This document shows positions 48,073-61,079 of a stretch of 64,000 bases of DNA, in pieces. The stretch covers positions 45,515-109,514 of the forward strand of contig JASANE010017497.1 in assembly GCA_030248225.1 (NCBI GenBank), read 5' to 3'. A model generated the notes under the pieces. The model searched no databases and was not told the origin of the DNA. It saw nothing but the letters and a program-made list of their open reading frames with translations. Numbering within the stretch: position 1 is the first letter of the stretch; each line of letters opens with the position of its first letter. The DNA comes from Trileptium ribeirensis. Its lineage: Eukaryota > Nematoda > Enoplea > Enoplida > Thoracostomopsidae. The position numbers and the translations under genes are program-made.

Positions 48073-50556
48073 TTTGGTCTATTAAAATTCTTAGAATAGT
48101 TTTTCATTTGGAAGTTCCACTCGTTTCGATATCTTTGATTTTTCCCGACAGTGTTTCCAGTTTAAAATTGCATAAAAGTTTACTGCAGAATGATTTCTAT
48201 TGCAACATGAATCAAGGACCGATCAATGATATATTTAGGCATAAATATCCAAATCAAAAAAGACAGAAAATAATGCATACAAGATTTACAGTCGAACACA
48301 TCTGTCGGATCCCCCGCTCAAAGAGATTAAACAAAATATGTTATCAAGGGTTGTTAAAAACTTAGCGAGCAAACTTTAGATTGTGAAAATGTCTTCCAGC
48401 CAAATCTCTTTATGCCATAAACGATATTATGACGTAAGTTAAAGCAAAGCAAAACTCACCGAAGCCATGAATGGTGGTGCTGCCAAATTGTGGTTCATTA
48501 TCGAAGCCCCCGTCCTATCGCAGGGCCTGTCCAGTGGTTCGAACATAGTAATTCGTTTCATCGCAATACCATTAAATACAATTCACTGCATTAAATGAAA
48601 CTATGATTATTTCGTTGTTGTTTAATGACAGTTTATAAAATGTGAAATGGCGTTAATGCAGTTTGCGTAGTTGTAGTTAATGGCAATGAAAATTGAGCAA
48701 GAAGAAGAAGAATAACAATTTTTGCATGCACATCATCATGGACTAAACAACAACAACAACAGTAGTAATAACAACAAGTGTTACAATAACAATATTTTAT
48801 GATCGAATTAAATTTCAACTATACAATATTTTGCTATAAAATCAACCTCCGTACGCTTTAGGTGGTTTTAGTATTTACTACGTTTAAAGATTGTTATTTA
48901 AGAACGAAGCTAAAAGGATTGGGGGGCGGTGGGGGCATATGTACAACATTTTTTAACAAATGTGGATGTCTGATAAACGGAGTATGGTCGTATGATTGTG
49001 GGGTATTTTGATGTCAGCTAGCGCTAATTGCTACTCAACTACAAAAATTACCCTGAGACTATTTAAGTTACCCACAAATCAGAGGTTTTCTACTATGACA
49101 ACTTCACTGTACGTTTTCAAACTCAAAAATAAAAAAATATTACAATAATAATTATAAATAAAATTAATATATGCTATTTTCATGATCATTAGTGCCTTTT
49201 GGCAAGAACTGAAGTGTTTAACACAAACCCGTGTCAGTCACTCACTGCAACGTATTCTTGTTCGTTGTATTTAGTCGCCGACTGCATTGTAGAGGTAATT
49301 AGTTATCCAGTAGCCGATGTCTCATTTGCATTCCGGTTTCAAATTTCGTTGCATTTTATCGGGGGTGTGTTATTTTGACACAGGCGGTGCTTAGTTTAAG
49401 GTAAGCCGTCGTATTTAGTAAAATAGGTAAATTCTATAAACCGTCGCTATTGCATCGTATATCAATTATATCACAATTCGTTTCGGCGAGGCCATTGGCA
49501 ATTTCTGTGATTCCTGTTCAGCCAATGAGCGCCGTGGTATGTTTTTGAAGGTAAGCTAAATAGTTCAAGATATTACAAAATATCGAGTGTATATTATCCA
49601 GCAATGTTTCGGCTAAGGATAGCCTTTGCTTCTTGGTTTATTAACGAAAATTTTTCAAATTAAGTCAGATCACTTTTCGCATTAATCGGGGTTCGAAGTA
49701 CACGTGAAAGTCATTTTAGCTCGCAATGCAATATAACTTGTCTTCGTAAATAAGCCACCGTAAACATCCTGATCACGACGATTCGGATCGCCTCCAATAA
49801 GTGGCATCAGCTAAATATTATTAATTAGCGCATACTATCGATTAGTCGGCATATTTATGCTAAATTCTGCAACCTATAGCATGTGAATTTTCACTCATCA
49901 TCATCTACATGGAGACAAGTGGCATAGTTAAACATCCGTATTATGTATAGCGAAGAGAGCTTCCGGCCGAGTACTATAAGTGATGTTGTTAGAATTTTTT
50001 GAAAAACGGCTTCCGCTCGTCTCATATCTTCAGTACTATTAGCTTCAGTGACACAACAAAACCAGACAATAATGATCTGTTCCAATCACACGCCAAGGCC
50101 TTTGTTTAGACGACCGACAAGCTTACAAGTTGTATACCGAGATGTTCTTGGTTGAAACTTTTCGTCATTTTTGTACACTTTTGATGAACATTTTGCACTT
50201 AACACACTGCGTTGACCAACGTGCTTTCCAAGTGCTTTTTGTTTTACTGCCTGATGTACAATATTCTATTTTTAAATTAAATAATTTTATTTACGTTGAC
50301 ATTGTTGATATTGTGTTTTATTGATTGTTTATCAATTTAGCCTTCACAGTTGTTATGCCATAATTTTCATGTGCTACAGGTATGTTAATATGGCATGTAA
50401 GATTCAATAGCCGACAATACAATATACGTAAACGAACTTGTAATACTTTTTTATCGTTGTTGGGAAAGTGTATTTCAATTTGAGTTGTGTGTATTATTGT
50501 ACCGCAACACGCTAACTTAGTTTAGCCGGAAACGGAAAAAGTAACTGTTAAGCCTA
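48073..50556. other. Intergenic, no gene recognised
   Basis: AT-rich. Contains simple trinucleotide runs near 48700-48780 (AAG and AAC). One weak exon-like stretch at 49440-49550 is treated under rejected observations. Confidence 0.4.
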
Positions 50557-50559
50557 TTA

Positions 50560-50830
50560 AGGCGTGTTCACACGCTCAAAATTTTTTGCTCAAATTTTGA
50601 TCACAATTTGAGCTCAAATTTTGATCAAAGTTTGAAAGCATCTTTTTCCCATTTTTGGTAAGTTTGAATGTGTGAACACTGTTCAAAATTTTCAAGGCTA
50701 TTCCAGTAGCCAATCATTGACAAGGTTCATTACTTGAAAAAGTTTGAGCTCAAATTTTGTTCTCAAATTTTGAAATATCGCAATTTTTCGTTAAAAATTA
50801 CCGTCAAAATTTGAGCGTGTGAACACGCCT
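50560..50830. mobile_element. PIF/Harbinger-like MITE, copy C2
   Basis: A 271-bp element with inverted ends (GGCGTGTTCACACGCTCAAA at the left, TTTGAGCGTGTGAACACGCC at the right). It is flanked by TTA at 50557-50559 and 50831-50833. The same internal AAATTTTGATCAAA-type motifs as copy C1 (37546-37814) show they are one family. Confidence 0.87.
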
Positions 50831-50833
50831 TTA

Positions 50834-53800
50834 GTTAAATAAAAAGGAAGAAGAAATAAAGACAATATAATAGCTTTGAAGTACGCTTAAAATTTCAGTT
50901 ATATTTCATTTGTAGGCATAATTTATTACCCGGGTGTTTTTTGCTATAAGTGTGGCATGTTGCTCAGGAAACAAAACCATTTCGGCTTCTACTAGGTTTG
51001 TCAATGTTTCTAGGTTAGCCAGAGTCGCTGTGTTAATGTCATCGTGATTTCATCCAGGGTAGTCTTAATGATTTAATTACGTTCCGCTCGCTGAACCAGA
51101 TTAGTAGTCTTACGGTTGTTACACTTTATTTGGTGAGGAATCATGGAAATTTTGGTTTATCTTGGTTTGTAAGAAAATTGAGCAGTGTCTACTTTCCAGT
51201 TTTACTTGAGACAATCTTTGCTAATGTACCAATTAATGCAACCAATTCTGTCCTCTAAACATAAACACAGTTTTCGGCTAATTATTGGAAATATTATTCC
51301 TACTACATACTAAATCTATACTAATTATAAGACGCGGGCAACATAGATTTGATATGTAGCTACTCCAGGAGAGGGCTACTTTTGTATGGAACAACACGTG
51401 CCCGCCTGACCCGATCCAGCCCGAAATATTTCAATGTGGCTTATAAGGACTTAGAAATTAAATATTAAATTAGGATGTTTTGAATTTTTCTTTTAATGTA
51501 TATGTTCAATTAGCTAAGATGTGACATGCCCAAACATATCTTACTTGTAGTTCGCTCGTAGATAACCAGTTTTATGGTCGAAAAATATAAGTTAGTTTTA
51601 AACAGTTTTGTATCGCGGTCATTTGTCGCTTATTTTTATATTTATACACCGCCTATTACATTAGTCCGCACTGGTCAGCACTTTGTTATTTTGGAATCTG
51701 AACCAATCTTATATCAACAACTCTATTCTACACTCAAACTACTTTTCATGAAATTTAAATTTTTTTAATTTACTAGCACAGATTATTAGCACAATTATTT
51801 ATTTTAATTTAATAGTATACATATTCGGCTCCAGCCGAATATGTATACTATTAAAATAACCGCCTACTGCTATGGTGTATGTAGATCAATTCGATATTTT
51901 GTTCTATAGTTTGTTCGGAATTTGGAACATTTTTATAGTGGCTTAATTCCGCTTCCTCTGTAACGTTTTAATCAGGTTCAGTATTAAATTATCCGTTTGT
52001 CTCAGTGAGCCGAATCGAATGACACCCAATATGACTATATTTTTAGAAGGTTTAAATTTAGAAATAATTGAAATACAATTAAAATTTAATATTTTGTCCG
52101 AAATCAGTACCGCGCATAGTCAATGAGCTGTAAAAGCATCACAAGAAGAATTAAAAAATAGAACAATTTAGAATTAATTTAGTCGGTAAAAAGCTATTGG
52201 GGTGGTCAGTGTACCTTGGGTAGGGCACTCCAATATATGCCGTAGAGGCCCAAAAATCGGGAAAAACAAATTTAATCTCATAGGTAATTTGACACGCTGA
52301 ATCGGTTTTTGTTTCCGAGGTGCCGGGAAGGAGCTATGGGGTTCAATGTACCCACGGAAAAGCTTTTCATTACCAGCCTCGGGGGTCCAGAAATCTAAAA
52401 GAACGACGTTTATATCATGAAAGGTAACTCCTATATATATGCCTCAGGACTCCAGAAAGGAGTGATTAATTTTTTTGTGTCATGTTCCTGGATTTTGCAC
52501 GATTTAGTGCTAATCTCTACTTTTTCCACATTTTTATCCGTCATGTGTGTCGACGTGTTCCCAACTAGTTCTTTTAAAATTCAAAGAACTATGCCTTGAA
52601 ATTTCGATAGTTTTTAATAAGATAACTCTTCAAAAGATAATTCTTTTAAATTTCAATGAGTAGTTCCTCAATTTTAAAAGAATATTTGGTGGTGCAGAAA
52701 TCGAAGGAACTTCTTTTAAATTTCATGAAAAAGTATTTTCTGTGTAGACTCGAATAGGTATTGGAATATTTTCGGTTACTGCCTCATATAATATCGATTA
52801 CTTTTGTTACTAGGCATTGTTTAGTTGCTAAGAACTATAATTGCAAAAATTATAGATACTCCTGTAAAGACAATAAGTCTAGTAGCAATTTTGCTGCAAC
52901 ATTAAACATATTAATGAATAATTTTTATTGGTCGCAAGGGCTTCACTGCTGCAATTTTTTACCTTGCCATTAGTACATTAATATCTATTATTTATTTTCA
53001 CCAACTCTCTATATTTATCATTCCGGCGCCGCGTAATGTTCCTGTGTATGTGTTAATGTGGACATATATATCGCTGTTGATTTATTAAAGCCTTACGTAA
53101 TACTGTTTACCTCTTTGTTTTGACGGTCATAATGTCTTTCTCAATGTTTTTCAAGTTTTATCCGTGCTCCATCACAGTAGTTTTTGGGCATCTTTGCAAC
53201 ATTATATGTCTCTAGGCTATACAGGTGTTTCATTTGCGGCATTGCATAAATCAGATATGATCAATGTGTTCTTAGTATAGTGTCAGTCAAATCGGTTATG
53301 ACATATTGTTAGTTGGTGATACTGCGAATAAAGGATATGCATATTCATGTTTTGAAATTCAGACTATTGACCCTAACACATGTGCTTGTTCGGCAACAAC
53401 CAAGTACGTTTCAAAGCATTGTACTAACTAAATTCGCCGCGTAGGTACTATACTATTCAACGCGTTCTTCGATCATATATTCATAATATCTCAACGAATT
53501 TCATTTAATAAACTGTTGTCTTATTTTGATAGAGCACTATTAGTTTCAACTTGCAAATTATATAGGTGTGTACTGTGTCATATATTATTTGTGACGCCTG
53601 GTTTACACAACTTAAGTGCGACAGTTCATGCATTTGTAATTTACGAATATCAAAAGAATTTGATGCCACGCTTATCCATCTGACCAAAAATACCACTGTC
53701 TTAGATTTTAACACTATAGTATAAAATATACAGCCCCGAACCCCCACTTTAAGCTGTTGTTTTTTTCTAACGTTAAACGTGTGGCTCCTAAAGGTGACAT

Positions 53801-53900
53801 GGGCCAACAATTATCATTATTACTATTATTGAAATTTGAAAAGAAACTCGATGAGAGGAGACTAATAGGAAAGACAGACCGAAAGGTCGCAGTCGTGAAA
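50834..53900. other. Intergenic, AT-rich, no gene recognised
   Basis: No coding region was recognised. The notable structure is the hairpin at 51808-51855. The stretch 52200-52400 is locally G-rich and composition-wise resembles the 57 kb region. Confidence 0.4.
51808..51855. repeat. Perfect 23-bp inverted repeat with 2-nt spacer
   Basis: The arm TTTAATAGTATACATATTCG plus GCT is followed by CC and its exact complement AGC...CTATTAAA. The result is a near-perfect 48-bp palindrome able to form a long hairpin or cruciform. Confidence 0.95.
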
Positions 53901-54489
53901 AGAACACTAGAAAAGACAATAAATGAGCGCAGACCAACAGCAACCGAAAAGGTCAATTAGAGAGTGAGAGAGCAAGAAAAAAGGGGCACAGGACGGGCGA
54001 TGGGTTCCTGCAAGAATTTGAAGGGGCCGGGTCAGATTCGGACACCGGGTGTTAAGTGGGCTTGAACGATACCAAACACGAGGGGAGTAGAAGTAGAAGT
54101 GGAGACTAACAAACTTACTCGTATTCGTGTATATTTGTATAGGGAGCTTTGCCGGGCGCTCCTGTCCTGACGGCTGCGCTCATAAATGCCCAATGGGGTC
54201 GTTGAACTAACCTTTAGAACGAGATTCTGATAAGAGGAAACACCTTTGTCCCGCGGGCATAAAATATAAAAGTACTAAAATGACGAAAACGGAGTTTTGG
54301 CGACGGTGTAGGTGGAGTCGCTGTTACCGGTCCATTTATGTTAACGGGGAGCTGGACAGGGAGCCGCCGGGCATTTTTGAAGTCTCGACGAGCTTAATAC
54401 AATGTGATTTGCCTACTTTAGAGTTAAAAAGAAAATTTAGAATATTTTATGCCCACTAACGATCACGACCTAATTTGGGACTTGGGAGG

Positions 54490-54790
54490 TACTTTGTACT
54501 AGGACCAGTTCTGGCCCTAAGGGATCCCAGCTGCACCACTATCAATTTTCGCGCTGGTGCCCGGACAACCCCGGCTTACACGATTTCCCGGTGGACCCAG
54601 GTCTGACCGAGGGAAACCGCTTAGCTTAGCAAGCTGCCGGCGGGTTTACCAGGGTGTTCGGCCTGGCGCCTATAGTGGCCCACGCATCTAGTGGTATGGA
54701 GGTCCCCCTGAGGGAGGGTCATCCCCTAAGCCTGCTCACAGGTAATAAGGCTGACCCGTTATTCCCTCCATTTCGGTGCTTAAATCTGAT
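54490..54790 (+). repeat. Inverted pair with 60365-60660, copy a
   Basis: Contains TACTAGGACCAGTTCTGGCC, then AAGGGATCCCAGCTGCACCAC and CAAGCTGCCGGCGGG. The reverse complement of this block is recognisable at 60365-60660 with many substitutions. Confidence 0.8.
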
Positions 54791-55735
54791 GTCTTATGCA
54801 AGGATCAAAAATCTGCCTAGCCGTAGGGCTTGTTCGTGCAAGGCTCCATTGAGCCGCGTGATAGTTGCCTGATCCTTGGGCTCTCGTGGTGCAGAAGTGT
54901 GCTTGTGTTGCCTTAGTTCCACTTAGGGCTGAACACACTGAGCCTACTCGGTCCTAGATAGGTGTAAGTATTTGGGCATACGGAGGCACGTTGATTTTAC
55001 GAAAGTTAAAGCGCGGAGATAGGGTGGCGGGGATAAATACGGCGTGGCGGAGGCGAGCATCATGAGGTAATGAGGCTTGGTAATTAGATCCCTATATTTG
55101 GCAAGAAAAAGGGTGGAGCTTAGACACAATCGAGTTTAGTTCTCCTGCGGGCGCGGTTGTCTGGATCATCTGATTCGCCTAGATGAAATGCACACTCCAA
55201 CTGTTTACTCGTTCCACCTTTTTATTTCTTGGCACATCAAAAATTCTTCCCAATCGGGAACACTCAATATAAATTGCACAACACAACAGCTATATTATAC
55301 AGGCAATATAAATTCCGGGCTCCCACAGGGGCCCGCATAGCATGTACTTAAAATTTTAGACGTGGGGTGCGCTAGCCGCCTACCTACGAACTTTCGGTGA
55401 CGAAAAATGACCCTCGAGCTCCGAAAGGGCTCTTTTAGAAGCACGGAACCCACACCCCGAAATATTAATCGCTAACCGTGAAATTTATAGTCCGCCGTCC
55501 CCTCAACCTAAAAGTGAAAACCACTAACGAACTCCAAAGACCGCAGGTCTGATTGGGATGACGAACTAGTATTCAGTGAGCTCTACTTGGGCTCTTTTAG
55601 AAACGCGGAACCCTCAGCCCAAAGTTTGTGATTGGGACCTTTAACCTCCGATTTATCTTCATACAGATCATGTAAAATTCTCTTACTGGTTGTAGCCTTA
55701 GATTTTTCCCAACTTGTCCTGTTCGGTAGTAGAAA

Positions 55736-55890
55736 CGCGGTCGCAGCACTTACGGGCGCGCGAGGTATCCAACGGACACCCCAACACCCGCAAGGGCTGC
55801 TCCTATTCCTATGCCTAGGCGAGAAAATTTTAAACCTCTGGGAGAAGCCTCGGGCGGGCCTCTTCCACGCGTTCGCTGTCGAAGAGTCCA
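55736..55890 (+). repeat. 160-bp module, copy 1 of 4
   Basis: Contains GGACACCCCAACACCCGCAA, GGGCTGCTCC and CGGGCGGGCCTCTTCCACGC. The direct copy is at 56213-56370; inverted copies are at 62398-62570 and 63058-63215. Confidence 0.75.
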
Positions 55891-56212
55891 CCCAAGACAA
55901 CCAGGTCTCCCAGAAAGTGGCTCTCGGATCCTTTTGTTTAAAACGTTGACTAACGATCTCTTAAATTAGTTTTAACCATAGGCATTTCAATCAAAAACAC
56001 CTACTCCAAATTTCAACGATGTGACATTAAACTGCCAATGCAACACGCTATCGACCACCGAATAATTCACCCCCTGGGCATGAAGGATAAAAGCAACCCA
56101 GGGGGTGGGGAACCAGTCGAGCGTGGATGTACATTCCCCAATTTTTTGTTACAATTTTGGCACAATTTTGACTAGCATTTTGTCTGACGTTCACCCCGCT
56201 CCCTCAGCGTGG

Positions 56213-56370
56213 GCGCAGAACTTGCGGGGGCGCGAGGCATCCCATGGACGCCACAGCACCCGCAAGGGCTGCCCCTGATCCTAAGCTCGAGCAAAGTTCA
56301 AATGCATCAAAAACCCCGGGCGGACCTCTTCTGCACGGCTGCATGCCGAAGAGCCAACCCGGGCTAAACA
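56213..56370 (+). repeat. 160-bp module, copy 2 of 4
   Basis: Contains GGACGCCACAGCACCCGCAA, GGGCTGCCCC and CGGGCGGACCTCTTCTGCAC. It is the direct copy of the module at 55736. Confidence 0.75.
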
Positions 56371-57816
56371 AAAACCAAAGAAAGCAAAGTGACTGGGAAT
56401 TTAAAAGCAGAACGCTTGGCGACAACCGCCACAACGACCAACCTTTACAAGAGCAGGGCTTGACTGGTCCCAAAATCGTGTCGGGGTGTTTCCTTTTATA
56501 TCAAGATTCATCCCCCTTTTCTTTTGTCTGGTGCGTGCTCAAATCCGAAGAGAATTTAACGTCCGCTTGGCATCGCTATTCGTACATAAGCAACAAATAA
56601 AACATACAACGATATGTGTGTAAGTATGAACAAAAATACGCTAACACAACTCCGATGTCGTTCTACACAAACTTTTAAACTGCTAATAAATAAGCGCCCG
56701 TGGCGGCAAAACATATACCAAAGCGATGTCGCGGCAGCACAACAAAGAAGCGACACTGGGCAGTGGCCGAAACGTGCCAAGAAAGGCACGTAAACAACTA
56801 AACCTCGCCCTGGTCGGGGCGAGAAGATTTTCAAAGCAAAATATAGCGGTGCTCAGGGCGCCGTTTCCTCATAGGGATATCGGCACATTTTTGCCGATAT
56901 CTCGAGATCTAAAAACAGTAGGCGGCCGGGTGCAGGACCGGAATCATGCCCTGGTAGGCCGGCTACTGATGCGAATTTAAGATTTAATATATCTTTTATA
57001 GGGGGCCTGTTAGAGGCCGATTTAGGTGCCCAAAACGGAAGATTTTGGTGTGCCTTTTAAGTTTAGGGGATCCTGAGCGGACCCGTGGGGGTGGGCGGCC
57101 CCGGTTTCCAGCTAATCGGTTAGAGTGGCACCCAATAAGTGTCCCGGGCTCCAAAAATCGGGGAGTTTAGATTATTTTGGATGTCCTTTTAGGCTTAGAA
57201 AATTGGAGGCTTAAGCGCCTGTTTGGGGATCCTTAAGTAGTGAGGGGATCCAAATTTTTTAGACCCGCCGGGGCAATTTGACACCCCAGTAGAGTCCTCA
57301 AAAAGGTTCAGTCACCCCCATTCCCCCAAAATTTGTAGAAAATCCAAAAATTGAATTTTCGCGTCACACCTTAAAATAGTGTCTTAGAAAATTTGTATCC
57401 TAAAATACTCTGCTCTGATTCTCTTAGGCCAAGGATTTCGATCACCTACGACCCTCCTTGGGCTTGTCCGAGTATTCCTTGACCAAATGTAATACATAAA
57501 CACCACCTGTATAACGCGTACTAATGAACAGCAGATATCGTAACATAGTGATCATTTGGCGTGTGCGCTGGGATCGGCCCGGGGCGAACAGTTTTCATGT
57601 AACACCAAAAATCCCTGAAACGTCAGTTGGTCCCCGGCCTCGCCGAACGCACACCCGTTCTATGCACCAAATACAATAAAGCATATATCATATAATGCAC
57701 AAACATTTCATATACACAAAACGGCATCAGCTTTTCCCGCGGATCGACCGGACACCCCTACTTGTGATACCTGTCTTCCATTTTCGGTGCCAAAATCACC
57801 CCGGGCACCTTCGGGC

Positions 57817-57925
57817 GGTGGAGTGTGACCTTACAAATACAATATAAATGAGATACAAATTTTTATTTCAAAGTTAATATGATACGGCACAATTATGTAC
57901 ATTCGTACAGAGGTCACACTCCACC
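57817..57925. repeat. Nested hairpin in left arm
   Basis: GGTGGAGTGTGACCTT at 57817 and AGGTCACACTCCACC ending at 57925 are inverted, enclosing ~80 bp of AT-rich sequence. The same hairpin occurs at 61080-61174 in the right arm. Confidence 0.85.
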
Positions 57926-60364
57926 GGTATCCGGTCGTCCATTCCCCTTGTTCCCTACGAAATTTGCTACGTTGCACGCGTTTTATCATTTTCATAAAAT
58001 TGGGCTGGTACACTTTAATGCACCATTTACCTTAAGTTGTGAGCTGCAGGTCCGGATTTTGTCAGTTTGCCGCGGCCTTAAACCCATGCTTGGCTATGCG
58101 CGATTAGCTAGTGTTACATTTTTTGGGCCGAGTCAGACCGTAAAAATATATTACCTAATAGTAAAGCGAGGCTGCTAAATTGTCACAAGAGCTAGAATCG
58201 GCTCTAAAAGCCAGCAATATATGACGACAATGGAAAATCGTGAAAAATGGAAATTGGTGATAGAAATGATCATTCCAGTTACAATAGTATGTTGCATAAC
58301 CATAACCAGTTACATAACTTTCATTATATATATGAAAGAGCGTGTTTTACATAGCTACTAGGTTGGCCTACAAAAGCCGTTTAAACAAAAATTTTGAAAA
58401 TAGAGATATTTACGTATTTATTTTACCTGCATTTTATGCGTCCTGTTTTAATTACTACTAATCTTTTCTTTTTTTGGGCCTAGAGCTAAATATTTTTCCT
58501 GTAACTCAATCTGCTAAACTCAATATAATAAATATTTTTCAGTAGTCCGTCCCGGCTATGAAACCCTGAGATATAGTCACTCCCGACTCGTGCAAACATA
58601 CTAGCATACCTTAGCTATTTATTTTATTTTTGAAGGGCCGGGTGTGGCTGTGCCTTTTTATCACTAGCTGGAATTGGGTCTGTGACATAATTCGGCCCCA
58701 GGTGCACACATTTTAGGGTAAATGATGCACAACGGGCTGTGGCGGACCAACGGAGGTTGGGGCAGAGGCCCGCAGTATATCGCTGTACTCGCCAAGGCAG
58801 GCGCGTTGAATGAAGGATCACATGCGTGTATTTAGAACCAGTGATAAAAGACGGAGAATTTGTAAAGTAAGAAACTTATCTGTCAGTTTCTGTAGTATAT
58901 AATGCAAAACACATACTACACGGAGGGTCCACTTTTATAGCGACGTAACAGCTAGGCGGATGGCGACCCGCTTGGGCTCGTTAGATCCCGTGATGGGTGA
59001 GCTACATAATGCGCTTCCCCTTAGTAGTTTGCAGTGAGAAACGCGAAGGGTTGCAATGTCGGTGATCAAGTGATTTTAGATATCAATGACATGTAAGCGA
59101 AAACTTGGCTGCTGTTCTCAGGCGAACCAACGGGCGCAACGAAACCGCCGATAGTGTCCTTCAGTTATCCGGTGGTATGGCTTAACTAGCAAACTAGGCA
59201 GTTCCTGTACGGGATAGTTGATCCGAGGAAATAAAAATCACATATCTACTATCGATATTAGTGATTCGAACGTGTACAGCGTATTGTGGAATTGCAACAG
59301 TGGGAAATAGGTACTGGGGTTCGTTCAGAGAAGTCAAAAAGGAAATAATCACACCTCAGAATCAAAGAAATGGCATAAATAGTAGTAATAAATAAGCCAA
59401 GCTCGAAATGCCACAAACAGCCAAGCATAGGGTATTAACGGCTGTAGCTAGAGTTTGGGGTGGTTGCTTTCAATTTACGAATTAAATTCCTTACGATTCC
59501 ATTCAGTGTGGGTTCATTATAAAGGTCATGAAATTCTGTGTCAAAAAGTAATCTGGACAATCCCTCAAAATATCAACCGTTAGACGGTTAAGGCATCCGT
59601 CGGTTGGGATTGCTCGGAAACTATTGTTTTCACCAGTCCGTTGTTTTTCTAGTTTCTCGTTCGCTCGACCACTGTTTTATATATAGATTTTCTTAACCAT
59701 TGCGACACCGCTGCTGAAACCAGCGCAAGAAGTGCGACTGACTATGCGAAAATGGTACAAGCACTGTAGGACGATTTATTGAATAATAAATTTTAATCTA
59801 GCACAGGTGAGGATAAACAAGGCTAAATTTTACATGGTGTTTTCTTCGTGTTAAAATAAAAGAGGGAAGCACATCACTCACTTATCACTTGAATATGGTA
59901 CACTACGCGGTACCCTGTGTAATCATCATCTTAACCAAAAAGTGTCTCGAATTCTTGGATATACATGTTTGTGATCATTAGTAAATCACTGAACTGGTTG
60001 TACTTGGTTGTTAGAGATTAGAAACTTATCCAGGTAGAGACAGTTGAGCTGAATCAGGACCGTTAACAAATAAAAGGAACCTGTAAAACTATCGGCAACT
60101 TATCAGATATGGCTAAGCGGAACTCTGAGGATATAAGTGACAGGCCCTCTCGGAGAACTGCCAGCATTTCGCAAACCCAATATTCAGAGGTTAAACCCCC
60201 AGCTAGCAACACACGCCTGAACAAGATCAAGGGGCCATGAGGTCAGCACCCCCGTGTCTGTAGCGCTACATACGCCCACGAAGGTCTGGAATAGTTAGGC
60301 AGGAAACCTTTAGGTAGAAAATTCACGCACTCTAGATTAGTACATACGAACTTAGGGACTCATG

Positions 60365-60660
60365 TGATTCGCATTAGCCTAATGAGGGAAAGGCGGGCCA
60401 GCTTTACCTACCGGAGAACAGGCGTAAGAGTTGACAATCCCTCAGGAAGACCTTCATACCATTAGACGCGTGGGCCGATATAGAGGTCAGGTCGAACACC
60501 TTGATAAACTCGTTGGCAGCTTGCTAGGCTAAGCGATTCCCTTAGGTTGCCTAGTAGATCACTGGAGAGTTGTGGAAGCTGGTGTTGTTCGGGCACCATA
60601 CCGAGAAAAATGGTGGTGCAGCTGGGATTCCTTAGGGCCAGAACTGGTCCTAGTACATAT
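60365..60660 (-). repeat. Inverted pair with 54490-54790, copy b
   Basis: Contains GCAGCTTGCTAGGCTAAGCG, then GTGGTGCAGCTGGGATTCC and GGGCCAGAACTGGTCCTAG. It lies in the spacer and is not collinear with the flanking arms. Confidence 0.8.
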
Positions 60661-60738
60661 ATATATAGTTGTGTTATAATCGTATTTGGAATTCTGAATT
60701 TTTTTCGGGACACCAAGAGTGGTGAAAGGGACAACAGC

Positions 60739-60751
60739 GGGGGGGGGGGGG
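60739..60751 (+). repeat. Run of 13 G
   Basis: Uninterrupted G homopolymer in the spacer. Its length is prone to sequencing error. Confidence 0.9.
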
Positions 60752-61079
60752 TAACCACAGGGGTATAACAGATAACTGCTCAATGCAGCGTCGAAGCCAG
60801 TCGAGGTTTTTCACTTTAGAAATTTCGGTTTTGTGTTTGGCGGTTGTCGCCACACGTATTTCTTTCGTTCGCTCGTTCTCACAGTTTCTCTAGCTATTTT
60901 TCTGAAATTGACACAACATCGTCTCCAGTAGTTTTTCTGAAAGTGGCAGTTTCTGTAGCAGATTTTCTACAAGTGACACAGTGTCTATAGCTGTAATAGC
61001 CCGAATTTTACAGAATTGGCAAAACGTCTATAACGCAGCAAAATTCGTAGGGAGCGGAGGGAATGGACGACCAGATACC

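Larger units (their letters stand above)
55210..58015 (+). repeat. Left arm of giant imperfect inverted repeat
   Basis: Successive blocks match the reverse complement of 60985-63985 in mirror order. Examples are GGGCTCCCACAGGGGCCCGC near 55320, CTTTTAGAAACGCGGAACCC near 55590, GGGCGGACCTCTTC near 56318, GGTCGGGGCGAG near 56812, AGACCCGCCGGGGCAATTTG near 57262, and CCACCGGTATCCGGTCGTCC near 57930. Similarity varies from near-identical to weak. No gene lies inside. Confidence 0.88.
58016..60984. other. Spacer between the giant inverted-repeat arms
   Basis: About 3 kb with no recognisable gene. It contains the inverted partner of 54490-54790 (at 60365-60660) and a run of 13 G at 60739-60751. 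Short open stretches resemble no protein I know. Confidence 0.45.

Noticed and set aside
47958..48365. 135-codon open stretch on the plus strand
   Set aside because: Begins inside MITE B1 and runs into flanking DNA, so it is an accidental frame.
49440..49550. Open 37-codon stretch reading NFCDSCSANERRGMFLK before GTAAGC
   Set aside because: No convincing acceptor, no partner exon within the following kilobases and no family resemblance. It may be a 5' exon of an unseen gene, but cannot be supported.
54490..54860. Possible rRNA or tRNA-derived sequence
   Set aside because: No conserved rRNA core segments or tRNA box A/B arrangement could be recognised.
55632..55949. Overlapping ~105-codon frames on both strands
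   Set aside because: Located in the repeat arm; GC-rich composition lengthens chance frames, and the frame is not consistent among the four module copies.
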